Source of the DNA: an uncultured Alphaproteobacteria bacterium
Lineage (GTDB): Bacteria > Pseudomonadota > Alphaproteobacteria > Caulobacterales > Parvularculaceae
Direction of reading: 5' to 3'
Assembly: GCA_937895955.1 (NCBI GenBank)
Contig: CALAZI010000232.1
Coordinates: 1-33,881, forward strand
Length of the DNA stretch: 33,881 nucleotides
This document shows, piece by piece, positions 14,871 to 22,468 of the stretch. Each line of letters opens with the position of its first letter. The first letter of the stretch is position 1. The notes below the pieces were generated by a model that was not told the DNA's origin, did no database searches, and worked only from the letters and a program-made list of their open reading frames with translations. The translations under genes were made by a program, and so were the position numbers.

Positions 14871-15704
14871 GTGGCGCTTGAACCGGGCCTTTATGTGGCG
14901 GCGACGCCGATCGGCAACCTGAAGGACGTGACCTATCGCGTCATCGAGGCGCTGAAGGAGGCGGATCAGATCCTGTGCGAAGACACGCGCCAGACGGCGA
15001 AGCTTTGCGCCGCCTATGGGATTTCGACGCCGCGCGCCGCCTATAACGAGCACAACGCCGCGCGCGTCCAGCCCGACATCATCGATGCGCTGAAGGGCGG
15101 CGCGCGCATCTGCCTCGTCTCCGACGCCGGCACGCCGCTGATTTCAGATCCCGGCTTCCGTCTTGTCGCGGCGGCGCGCGCGGCCGACATCTCCGTTTTC
15201 CCGCTTCCCGGACCGAGCGCGGCGATCGCCGCGCTGTCGGCTTGCGGCCTGCCGGCGGAGCGCTTTTTCTTCGCAGGCTTTGCGCCGTCGAAAGCCGAGG
15301 CGCGGCTTTCCTTTTTCAAATCGCTGGCGCGCATCGAGGCGACGCTCGTCTTCTACGAAAGCCCGTCGCGCCTTGGCGCCGCTCTGGCCGCCATGCAGGA
15401 AGCCTTCGGCGACAGGCGCGCCGTCATCGCGCGCGAACTCACCAAGATCCATGAAACATTCGATTCGGGCGCCCTCTCGGCGCTCACCGAGAAATATCAG
15501 GACGGCGCAAAAGGCGAGATCGTCGTCATTGTCGAACCGCCTGCGGCGGCGGCCCCGGCGAGCAATGACGATATCGACCGCTTTCTCGCCGACGCGCTGA
15601 AATCGATGAGCGTCAAGGATGCGGCCGCAGCAGCGGCCGACGCTTTCGGCGTGCCCAAAAAGGCGGCTTACGACCGCGCGCTCGCCCTCAAGGCCTCCGC
15701 GTGA
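14871..15704 (+). CDS. rsmI: 16S rRNA (cytidine1402-2'-O)-methyltransferase
   Basis: RsmI (YraL), a tetrapyrrole-methylase-fold enzyme that 2'-O-methylates C1402 of 16S rRNA. The 277-aa protein has the order YVAATPIGNLKDVTYR, ILCEDTRQTAKL, CLVSDAGTPLISDPG, PLPGPSAAIAALSACG and FFFAGF, all diagnostic. Translation starts at a GTG with GGCGGAAA just upstream. The stop overlaps the GTG start of yraN (GTGA), so the two are coupled. Confidence 0.97.
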   Translation: MALEPGLYVAATPIGNLKDVTYRVIEALKEADQILCEDTRQTAKLCAAYGISTPRAAYNEHNAARVQPDIIDALKGGARICLVSDAGTPLISDPGFRLVAAARAADISVFPLPGPSAAIAALSACGLPAERFFFAGFAPSKAEARLSFFKSLARIEATLVFYESPSRLGAALAAMQEAFGDRRAVIARELTKIHETFDSGALSALTEKYQDGAKGEIVVIVEPPAAAAPASNDDIDRFLADALKSMSVKDAAAAAADAFGVPKKAAYDRALALKASA

Positions 15705-16072
15705 GCAGGGACGCCGGCGCGCGGCGCAAGGCCGAACGGCGCGGCCGGCTCGCCGAATTCCTGGTCGGCGCGCTCTACCGCCTTCAGGGCTATCAAATCC
15801 TGGAGGCGCGATTTCGCGCGCCGGGCGGCGAGATCGATCTCATTGCGCGGCGCGGCCGGCTGATCGCGTTCGTCGAAGTCAAACTGCGCGATCGGTCGGA
15901 CGCCGCAATTTCAGCCGTGACGCCGAAAAACCGGCGGCGGCTGGAGCAGGCCGCGAGGAGCTTCATGGCGATGCGCCCTTATTTCGTCGAATTCGCGGTG
16001 CGATATGACATCGCCGCCGTTTCCGGATTTCGCGTCATGCTGGTCAAGGACGCCTGGCGCGCGCCTGGATGA
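15701..16072 (+). CDS. yraN: UPF0102 family protein YraN
   Basis: A 123-aa protein of the UPF0102 family, predicted to have a PD-(D/E)XK nuclease-like fold; the biological role is unsettled. The signature GGEIDLIARRGRLIAFVEVKLR is present, with Glu44, Asp46 and Glu59-Val-Lys61 in the expected pattern. It starts at GTG overlapping the rsmI stop by 4 bp, the same order as in many proteobacteria. Confidence 0.93.
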   Translation: MSRDAGARRKAERRGRLAEFLVGALYRLQGYQILEARFRAPGGEIDLIARRGRLIAFVEVKLRDRSDAAISAVTPKNRRRLEQAARSFMAMRPYFVEFAVRYDIAAVSGFRVMLVKDAWRAPG

Positions 16073-16136
16073 CTTGAACACGCCGCCCGGCGCACGGCAT
16101 CACGGATCACGCTCAGCAGGTTGAAGGACCGTTTCG

Positions 16137-16667
16137 ATGATGAAGCCGATCGCCGTCGCCCTCGCCGGCCTCTGTCTCGCGATCGCAGGTTGCGCGTCGA
16201 GCCGCAATCTCGACGACAGCCTTTCCGACATCGGCGCCAATGCCGATCTGAAAGGCGTTCTTTTCGCCGATCGCAGCCATGATTACGGCGATGTCGACAT
16301 CACGATTTACGAAGGCCGCCTGATGCTGACCGGGACCATGAAGTCCGAGGAGGGCCGCCGCAAGCTGATTGAAAACGCCTGGAAGGCCGCCGGCGTCGAT
16401 CAGGTTATCGACGAAATTCTCGTCGGCGACGGCACGTCGCTCGGTCAGGGATTTGAGGATGCGCGCATCGACACCGCGCTGCGCGCCAAGCTGATCGCCG
16501 ACGGCGACGTCAAGGCGGGCAACTTCAAGACCGCGGTCTCGAAAGGCGTCGTCTACATTCTCGGCGCAACGCCGAGCGAAAGGCAGTTGAACGCCGCTCT
16601 CGACATCGCGCGATCGATCGGCGGGGTCGAAAAGGTCGTCAGCCACATCCTTGTCGAGCCGCTTTAA
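16137..16667 (+). CDS. BON-domain lipoprotein (DolP/YraP-like)
   Basis: A 176-aa lipoprotein with signal MMKPIAVALAGLCLAIAGC and lipid-site Cys19. Two BON domains follow (about 42-105 and 110-176). Each has the beta-alpha pattern ending in a V-D-x-V or V-E-K-V turn: AGVDQVIDEILV and GGVEKVVSHILV. E. coli DolP (YraP) has the same size, lipidation and two BON domains. It binds anionic phospholipid at division sites and supports outer-membrane integrity. The rsmI-yraN neighbourhood supports orthology. The start codon was placed at the second-base ATGATG run at 16137. Confidence 0.88.
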   Translation: MMKPIAVALAGLCLAIAGCASSRNLDDSLSDIGANADLKGVLFADRSHDYGDVDITIYEGRLMLTGTMKSEEGRRKLIENAWKAAGVDQVIDEILVGDGTSLGQGFEDARIDTALRAKLIADGDVKAGNFKTAVSKGVVYILGATPSERQLNAALDIARSIGGVEKVVSHILVEPL

Positions 16668-16782
16668 GGCGTCGACGCCCCCCTCACGTCCTGTTGAGGT
16701 CGCGGTTTCGTCTTGATTGGAGGCGGGCCTCGCCCTAACCGCTTGTCCTGGGCGGAATGATCCGCCTTCAGGGAAGCCGCGC

Positions 16783-17727
16783 ATGAAAATCGCCATCCAG
16801 ATGGACCCGATCGGCGCCGTGAACGTCAACGCCGACACGACGTTCGACCTGGCGCTTGAAGCGCACGGCCGCGGCCATGAAATCTGGGTTTACGGCCCGG
16901 AAGCGCTGGCGATGCGCGACGGACGGATTTCAGCGCGCGCGGAAAAAGTCACGGCGCTGAAGCGCGAACAAGGCGCGCATGTCGCGCTCGACGCACCCTC
17001 CATCCTCGATCTCCACGTTATCGACGTCGTCCTCGTCCGCCAGGACCCGCCTTTCAACATGGCCTACATCACCGCGGCGCATCTTCTCGAGCGCTTGCGG
17101 CCCGAGACGCTCGTCCTCAACGATCCGCGCTCCATCCGCGACGCGCCTGAGAAACTTTTCGTCGCGGAATTTCCGGACCTGACGCCGCCGACCCTGATCA
17201 CGCGCGATATCGGGCGCGTTCGGGAATTCCGCAAGGAGCACGGCGACATCATCCTGAAGCCCTTATACGGCAATGGCGGCGCCGGCGTCTTTCGTCTGTC
17301 TTCGGACGATTCCAACTTCAACGCGCTGATTGAAATTTTTCTCGAAGCCTACGCCGAGCCGATGATCGCGCAGAAATACCTGCCGGCGGTCAAAAAGGGC
17401 GATAAGCGCATCATTCTCCTCGACGGCGAGGCGGTCGGCGCGATCAATCGCGTGCCGGCGAAAGGCGAAACGCGCTCGAACCTGCATGTCGGCGGCAAGG
17501 CGGAACCCGTCGAGATGACCGATCGCGACCAGGAAATCTGCGATCGGATCGGGCCGGCGCTTTCCGAGCGCGGTCTCGTCCTCGTCGGCATCGACATCAT
17601 CGGCGACTGGCTCACCGAAATAAACGTCACCTCGCCGACCGGCGTTCAGGAAGTCCGTCGTTTCGGCGGGCCCGATATTTCCGCGCTGTTCTGGGATTGG
17701 GTCGAAGGACGGCTCGACGCCGGCTGA
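16783..17727 (+). CDS. gshB: Glutathione synthetase
   Basis: ATP-grasp ligase joining gamma-glutamylcysteine and glycine, the second step of glutathione synthesis; cytoplasmic. The 314-aa protein begins MKIAIQMDPIGAVN and has VRQDPPFNMAYIT near 80-95. It has the ATP-grasp loop ILKPLYGNGGAGVFRL near 160 and the metal/substrate block LTEINVTSPTGVQE near 280. The ATG at 16783 matches the conserved start and has AGGGAA upstream. A short perfect hairpin (GGCGGA-ATGA-TCCGCC, 16751-16766) precedes the ribosome-binding site. Confidence 0.97.
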   Translation: MKIAIQMDPIGAVNVNADTTFDLALEAHGRGHEIWVYGPEALAMRDGRISARAEKVTALKREQGAHVALDAPSILDLHVIDVVLVRQDPPFNMAYITAAHLLERLRPETLVLNDPRSIRDAPEKLFVAEFPDLTPPTLITRDIGRVREFRKEHGDIILKPLYGNGGAGVFRLSSDDSNFNALIEIFLEAYAEPMIAQKYLPAVKKGDKRIILLDGEAVGAINRVPAKGETRSNLHVGGKAEPVEMTDRDQEICDRIGPALSERGLVLVGIDIIGDWLTEINVTSPTGVQEVRRFGGPDISALFWDWVEGRLDAG

Positions 17728-17762
17728 CGGCGCCCCGGTTTCGTTCCGGCGGCTTTTGAGCT

Positions 17763-18965
17763 ATGCCGGCTCGCTTGCTTATGAAAGCCGATGTCGCCGC
17801 AGCCGCTGAGATTTTGGGTGAACCGCGCGCCCCGCTAAGGGTCGCGCTGTTCTCCGGCAACTATAACTACGTCATGGACGGGCCGGTGCGCGCGCTGAAC
17901 AAGCTCGTCGCGCATGTTGAATCGCGCGGGCATGAAGCGCTGGTCTTCGCGCCCACCTCGAAAAAATCCGCGCTCGATCACGCCGGGGAGCTTGTTTCGG
18001 TCCCCTCGATCGCCCTGCCCGGATCGCGCAGCGAATATCGCCTCGGCCTCGGCCTCAGCGGCGGCGCGCGACGCCGGCTCGACGCCTTCAGGCCGACGAT
18101 CATTCACGTCGCCGCGCCTGATTGGCTCGGCCTTTCGGCGCTCAATTACGCGCAGCGCCGCAACATTCCCGCCGTCGCCTCGTTTCATACGCGCTTCGAC
18201 ACCTATCCGCGCTATTACGGCATGGCGTGGCTTGAGCGGCACATCACCGGCTACATGCGTTATTTTTACCGGCGGTGCGAGCGCGTCTACGCCCCGTCGC
18301 AATCGATGGTCGACGAGCTTGCGCGCGACGGCATCGGCCGCGACGTCAGACTGTGGGCGCGCGGCGTCGACAAATCGCTCTTCAACCCGGATCGGCGCGA
18401 TCTCGTCTGGCGCCGCGCGGCGGGCGTTTCCGATGACGACGTTCTTGTCGCCTTCGTCGGGCGCATCGTTCTTGAAAAAGGCATCGACATATTCGCCGGC
18501 GCGGTGAGAGCCGCACAGGAGGAAAATCGAAAAATCCGTGCGCTGATCGTCGGCGATGGCCCCGAGCGCGAACGCTTCCGGCACTTGCTCCCGGACGGCG
18601 TGTTCACCGGCTATCTGGAAGGCGAGGCGCTGGCGCGCGCATACGCCAGCGCCGACATTTTCTTCAATCCGAGCGTCACCGAAACGTTCGGGAACGTGAC
18701 GCTTGAAGCGATGGCGAGCGGCCTTCCGGCCGTTTGCGCGGCCGCCTCGGGCAGCCGTTCGCTCGTTGACGACGGCGAAACAGGCTTCCTTGTCGCCGAC
18801 GCGAAGGATGTCGGCGGCTTCGCATGCGCGCTGACGTCATTGGCGCGCGACGCCGACCAACGGGCGACGATGGCCGCGAACGCGCTGCTGAAAAGCGCCG
18901 GGTTCGATTGGGACGCCATTCTTGACCGTCTGATCGCGGACTATCAGGCGATCGTCATCCGCTGA
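17763..18965 (+). CDS. GT4-family glycosyltransferase
   Basis: A 400-aa GT-B fold enzyme. The N-terminal domain begins RVALFSGNYNYVMDGPVRAL, the opening typical of sugar transfer to lipid acceptors (PimB, MgtA and SqdX relatives). ASFHTRFDTYPRYYG lies mid-protein. The C-terminal donor domain has FVGRIVLEKGIDIFAGAV and the E-x7-E motif in PSVTETFGNVTLEAMASG. It resembles GDP-mannose- or UDP-sugar-dependent transferases, but donor and acceptor cannot be fixed. The first codons (17763 or the ATG at 17781) are uncertain. The next gene, a membrane protein, follows on the same strand after about 30 bp and may work with it in glycolipid synthesis. Confidence 0.88.
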   Translation: MPARLLMKADVAAAAEILGEPRAPLRVALFSGNYNYVMDGPVRALNKLVAHVESRGHEALVFAPTSKKSALDHAGELVSVPSIALPGSRSEYRLGLGLSGGARRRLDAFRPTIIHVAAPDWLGLSALNYAQRRNIPAVASFHTRFDTYPRYYGMAWLERHITGYMRYFYRRCERVYAPSQSMVDELARDGIGRDVRLWARGVDKSLFNPDRRDLVWRRAAGVSDDDVLVAFVGRIVLEKGIDIFAGAVRAAQEENRKIRALIVGDGPERERFRHLLPDGVFTGYLEGEALARAYASADIFFNPSVTETFGNVTLEAMASGLPAVCAAASGSRSLVDDGETGFLVADAKDVGGFACALTSLARDADQRATMAANALLKSAGFDWDAILDRLIADYQAIVIR

Positions 18966-18996
18966 ATGCGCCGCAAAGGCTGAACTGCGAAGGGCC

Positions 18997-19977
18997 ATGC
19001 CGTTTCAACGCCGATTGAAAAGCATCGTTGAGGCGACGCGCGGCTATGTCGGCCGCCCTGCGGTCAAGCGGGCGATGACCGCATTTCAATATGCGTTGCT
19101 CGCCGGCGTCGTCGCCTATCTCGTCATCAAGCTGTCGGAAGTCGGCTGGAGCGACGTCTTGGGAGAGCTTCCGGCCTCGCCGCTTTTTTACGTGATCTTC
19201 ATCCTGCGCTATCTCGCGCTGCCGCTTTCAGAAATTCCGACTTATGAAATCGTCTGGGGCCGCCCGCTCTGGCGTCGCTTCTCCGCCTTTCTTCGGAAGC
19301 GGGTCTATAATTTCGCCGTGATGGGCTATTCCGGCGAGGCGTTTTTCACGCTTTGGGCCCGCCGCAATCTCGATCTGTCCGATCGCGAAATCGTTGTCGG
19401 CGTCAAGGACAACAATCTCATTTCAGCGCTTGTCTCAAACATCGCGACGGCGCTGCTCGTCATCGGCCTTTTCATGACCGGACATTTGATGGAGGAGCTC
19501 GACGCGCTGCCGGGATCGGCCTTCCTGTTCGGCCTCGCTTTCGCATCCGCCTCGAGCCTCGCCGTCGCGGTGATCGTTTTTCGCCGCCAGATCATGGATT
19601 TGCCGGAAGGCGTCATGTCGAGGCTCATCGCCATCAACGCCGTCCGCATCATCTTCGTCCTCGCCCTGCATGTCCTTCTCTACTGGTCGGCGCTGCCCGG
19701 ACCCCCCTTGTCGACATGGATCATTTTCGTCGCGCTGCAACTCGTCCTGAGCCGCGTTCCCTTCGTTCCCAATCTCGACATCGTCTTCCTCACCGCAGCC
19801 ATTCACCTCGCCGATACGGTCGACGTGCCCGAGGCGGCGATCGCCGGCATGCTTCTCGCCGAGGCGGGGCTGTCTCAGATTTTCAACTTCGCGCTGTTCG
19901 CCGCCACCACGCATCTGGCGCTGAAAAAGCCGGACGAAGGACCTTCCCGGCCGGCCGCAGATGACGCGCGCGGCTGA
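18997..19977 (+). CDS. Polytopic membrane protein, function unknown
   Basis: A 326-aa protein with about seven or eight hydrophobic segments: near 26-44, 62-80, 110-122, 146-163, 176-195, 212-232, 242-260 and 285-310. The N-terminus is basic (MPFQRRLKSIVEATRGYVGR). A conserved-looking loop, IPTYEIVWGRPLWRRF, follows the second segment. The general design resembles the YbhN/LPG-flippase-like group of inner-membrane proteins, but I see no decisive motif. Its tight placement after a lipid-type glycosyltransferase suggests a role in glycolipid handling; this is inference. Confidence 0.8.
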   Translation: MPFQRRLKSIVEATRGYVGRPAVKRAMTAFQYALLAGVVAYLVIKLSEVGWSDVLGELPASPLFYVIFILRYLALPLSEIPTYEIVWGRPLWRRFSAFLRKRVYNFAVMGYSGEAFFTLWARRNLDLSDREIVVGVKDNNLISALVSNIATALLVIGLFMTGHLMEELDALPGSAFLFGLAFASASSLAVAVIVFRRQIMDLPEGVMSRLIAINAVRIIFVLALHVLLYWSALPGPPLSTWIIFVALQLVLSRVPFVPNLDIVFLTAAIHLADTVDVPEAAIAGMLLAEAGLSQIFNFALFAATTHLALKKPDEGPSRPAADDARG

Positions 19978-19985
19978 TTGAACGC

Positions 19986-20014
19986 TTGCAAGCGCGCGGC
20001 TTTAACCCTATCGC
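19986..20014 (+). promoter_or_regulatory. Candidate promoter for lptFG
   Basis: TTGCAA (19986-19991), a 17-bp spacer and TATCGC (20009-20014) lie in the 144-bp gap before lptF. A perfect 12-bp palindrome CGCTTGCAAGCG (19983-19994) overlaps the -35 element. The -10 is a weak match, so this is tentative. Confidence 0.35.
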
Positions 20015-20121
20015 GACGCGCGCCGGATAGGGCCGCCGCTTATGCTTTCTCGATGGCCCGGAATTCGCTACAGACGGCTCGCTACGCCGTTCCGACACGT
20101 TTTTTCGCCCTGAAAGGGCTC

Positions 20122-21336
20122 ATGCCGCCGATGGGTCTTCTGGACCGTTACATTCTGCGATCGGTCGCAACCCCGTTAACCCTCGCCCTTTGCACGGCGG
20201 CGGCGCTGCTGCTTATCGAGCATATGTTGCGCCTGTTCGATTTCGTCCTCGCCGAACAGGGGCCTGTTGACGTCGTGTGGCGAATGCTCGCCAATCTCGT
20301 CCCGCACTATTTGAGCCTTGCGCTGCCGCTGGGCGCATTTCTCGGCGTCCTTCTGGCCTTTCGCAATCTCTCCATGTCGAGCGAACTGGACGCGATGAAA
20401 TCGAGCGGCGCGTCTTTCGGCCGGCTGCTGCGCCCCGTCTACGGCCTGCTCGTATTCCTCGCGATCTTCGACTTCATCCTTGTCGGCTACATCAAACCCT
20501 ACGCGCGCTACGAATACGACAAAGTCCGCTTCGATGTGACGAGCGGCGCTTTCGGGATCAAAATTCCGCAGGGCGAGTTCGTCGACATCACCGACGAGGT
20601 GACGATCCGCCTCGGCAAGGTCGACGCGATCGCCAAGGAAGCGCAGGACATATTCCTCGAAATGCGCGAGGGAAGAAATCGGCGGACGGTGATTACGGCC
20701 GAGTCCGGCGGGATTTCGACGACGCCTGAAATTTCGCGCCTGCTGCTGCGCCTGTCGAACGGGCGCCAAATCTTCATCGACAAGGACGGCGAGCGCTTGC
20801 GCACGCTCGACTTTGACGCTTTCGATCTCGAAATCGACCTTCCCGCCATCGCCGTTTTCCGCGCGCGCGGCACCGAGGCCGATGAAGCCACCTTCACGGA
20901 GATCGTCCGTCTTCTCGCCAGCCCCGACGCGCGCCAATCGCCGCTTTATCTACCTTATCGCGCGCAGTTTCACTGGACGCTCATCCATCCGTTGACGTTT
21001 CTGGCGCTGCCCATACTCGCCGTGGCGATGGGCGTCACCGGACGGCGCAGCGCGTCAAACGTGAAGCCTGTCATCGGCGTCGCCATCCTGATCGCCTATC
21101 ACGAGCTTCTCGAGGAATGGGGGCTCGTCAACGCCGCCTTGGGGCAAATGTCGCCTTATCTTTCCATGTGGGGGCTGCTCGCCGCTTTCATCTTGTTGAG
21201 CGTCGCGATCTATCGCGAGTCCGTCGATCGGGCGCAGACGGCGAAAGCCGCGGCGAGCCGCGAGGACGACACGGTGCGCCTGCCGATGGCCGCGCATGAG
21301 GACGGCGCCGCGCTAAGACAGGGCGCGGCGCGATGA
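20122..21336 (+). CDS. lptF: LPS export system permease LptF
   Basis: Inner-membrane permease of the LptB2FGC machine, which extracts lipopolysaccharide from the inner membrane and passes it to the periplasmic bridge. From the ATG at 20122 (AAAGGG 6 bases upstream) the protein has 404 aa. It starts MGLLDRYILRSVATPLTLAL after three codons, and an ATG at 20131 is an alternative. Membrane segments lie near 15-40, 60-85 and 105-125. A periplasmic beta-jellyroll domain (about 140-270) and three further membrane segments follow. The MSSELDAMKSSGASFGRLL coupling helix contacts LptB. It overlaps lptG by 4 bp. Confidence 0.93.
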   Translation: MPPMGLLDRYILRSVATPLTLALCTAAALLLIEHMLRLFDFVLAEQGPVDVVWRMLANLVPHYLSLALPLGAFLGVLLAFRNLSMSSELDAMKSSGASFGRLLRPVYGLLVFLAIFDFILVGYIKPYARYEYDKVRFDVTSGAFGIKIPQGEFVDITDEVTIRLGKVDAIAKEAQDIFLEMREGRNRRTVITAESGGISTTPEISRLLLRLSNGRQIFIDKDGERLRTLDFDAFDLEIDLPAIAVFRARGTEADEATFTEIVRLLASPDARQSPLYLPYRAQFHWTLIHPLTFLALPILAVAMGVTGRRSASNVKPVIGVAILIAYHELLEEWGLVNAALGQMSPYLSMWGLLAAFILLSVAIYRESVDRAQTAKAAASREDDTVRLPMAAHEDGAALRQGAAR

Positions 21337-22424
21337 AGGCGCTCGACGGCGTATTCATCCGCTATGTCGGCCGCCTGTTCGCGATACGCTTTCTCGGCCT
21401 GCTCGCGTTTTTCGTCATCATCCTGCAAATGCTCGATCTTCTGAACCGCTCCGAGGCGATCATGGCCGCCGACGGCGCGACATCGGAATCGATCCTGCGA
21501 TACGTCGCGCTGCGCGCGCCGCAGATCGCAAGCCAGTTCACGCCCTTCGCCGCGCTTCTCGCGATCGTCGTCACGCTCGCCGGCCTTAATCTGACCAGCG
21601 AGATCGTCATCATGCGCGCCGCCGGCATGTCCGTCCATCGCGTGCTCGCCCCGCTCGGCGTCGCCTGCGCCAGCGTCGCGCTGGCGCATTTCGCCTTTCA
21701 CGAGCTTGTGGTCGTCAAGGCCTCATCACGGCTGGCCTATTGGGAGGCGAATGATTTCACGGTCGGGCTGAAAGAGAATTCAGCGACCAGAACCAATATC
21801 CGCGTCACCTTTGACGGCGAAATCGTCACGGCGGCGAGCGCGGCGCGAACGCCCGACGGCGTGCGCCTGCGCGACGTCGTCATCTACAAGCTGGACGAGA
21901 TCGGCCTTGTGCGGTCGGTGACGGAGGCGTCCTCAGCCTTTCACGGCGAAGAGGGCTGGCGGCTGTACAATGTCAGCGAGGCGGCGGGCGCGACCGCTTC
22001 TTCTGTCGAGCGCGCCTCCCGCGTCTGGGCGACGGCGCTTAACCCGGAGCTTCTATTCGCGCTGACCCTCAATCCGGATCGGTCGAGCATTCCCGCGATC
22101 GTTCGCCAGATCGGCCAGCTCGGCCGCGACGGGGCCGATACGCGCGCGGCGACGACCTCGCTGCTGAGCCGCTTCTCACGGCCGATGTCGACCCTCTTGA
22201 TGCCGCTTCTCGGCGCCATCGCCGGCTTCGGCGTCAGCCGACAGGGGAACCAGCTAGTCCGCGCGACCGTCGGCGCAACGCTTGGTTTCGTCTATTTCGT
22301 CTCGGAAAACATGATGCTGGCCGTCGGCAAGCTCGGGGTCGTGCCGCCGATGCTCGGCGCGTTTTTTCCCTTCGCCCTCTTTCTGGTCGTCGGCTTCGCC
22401 CTGCTTCTCGCAATGGAAAGCTGA
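21333..22424 (+). CDS. lptG: LPS export system permease LptG
   Basis: Partner permease of LptF. The 363-aa protein begins with FIRYVGRLFAIRFLGLLAFFVIILQMLDLLNR. It has the coupling-helix region LTSEIVIMRAAGMSVHRVL near residues 88-106, a periplasmic domain over about 125-265 and three C-terminal membrane segments (about 285-360). Its ATG overlaps the lptF stop, giving coupled, equimolar synthesis. In many alphaproteobacteria lptG is followed by lptD and surA; here mtaB follows instead. Confidence 0.93.
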   Translation: MKALDGVFIRYVGRLFAIRFLGLLAFFVIILQMLDLLNRSEAIMAADGATSESILRYVALRAPQIASQFTPFAALLAIVVTLAGLNLTSEIVIMRAAGMSVHRVLAPLGVACASVALAHFAFHELVVVKASSRLAYWEANDFTVGLKENSATRTNIRVTFDGEIVTAASAARTPDGVRLRDVVIYKLDEIGLVRSVTEASSAFHGEEGWRLYNVSEAAGATASSVERASRVWATALNPELLFALTLNPDRSSIPAIVRQIGQLGRDGADTRAATTSLLSRFSRPMSTLLMPLLGAIAGFGVSRQGNQLVRATVGATLGFVYFVSENMMLAVGKLGVVPPMLGAFFPFALFLVVGFALLLAMES

Positions 22425-22468
22425 CCGCGCGGGATCAGCTGACGCTCGACAAGCGCCACGCCGCCGCT

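Noticed and set aside
19978..19986. TTGAACGCT, identical to half of the putative TetR operator, upstream of lptF
   Set aside because: Only the half-site matches (9 of 13); a 9-mer of this kind is expected by chance in the genome. The 12-bp palindrome beside it is unrelated.
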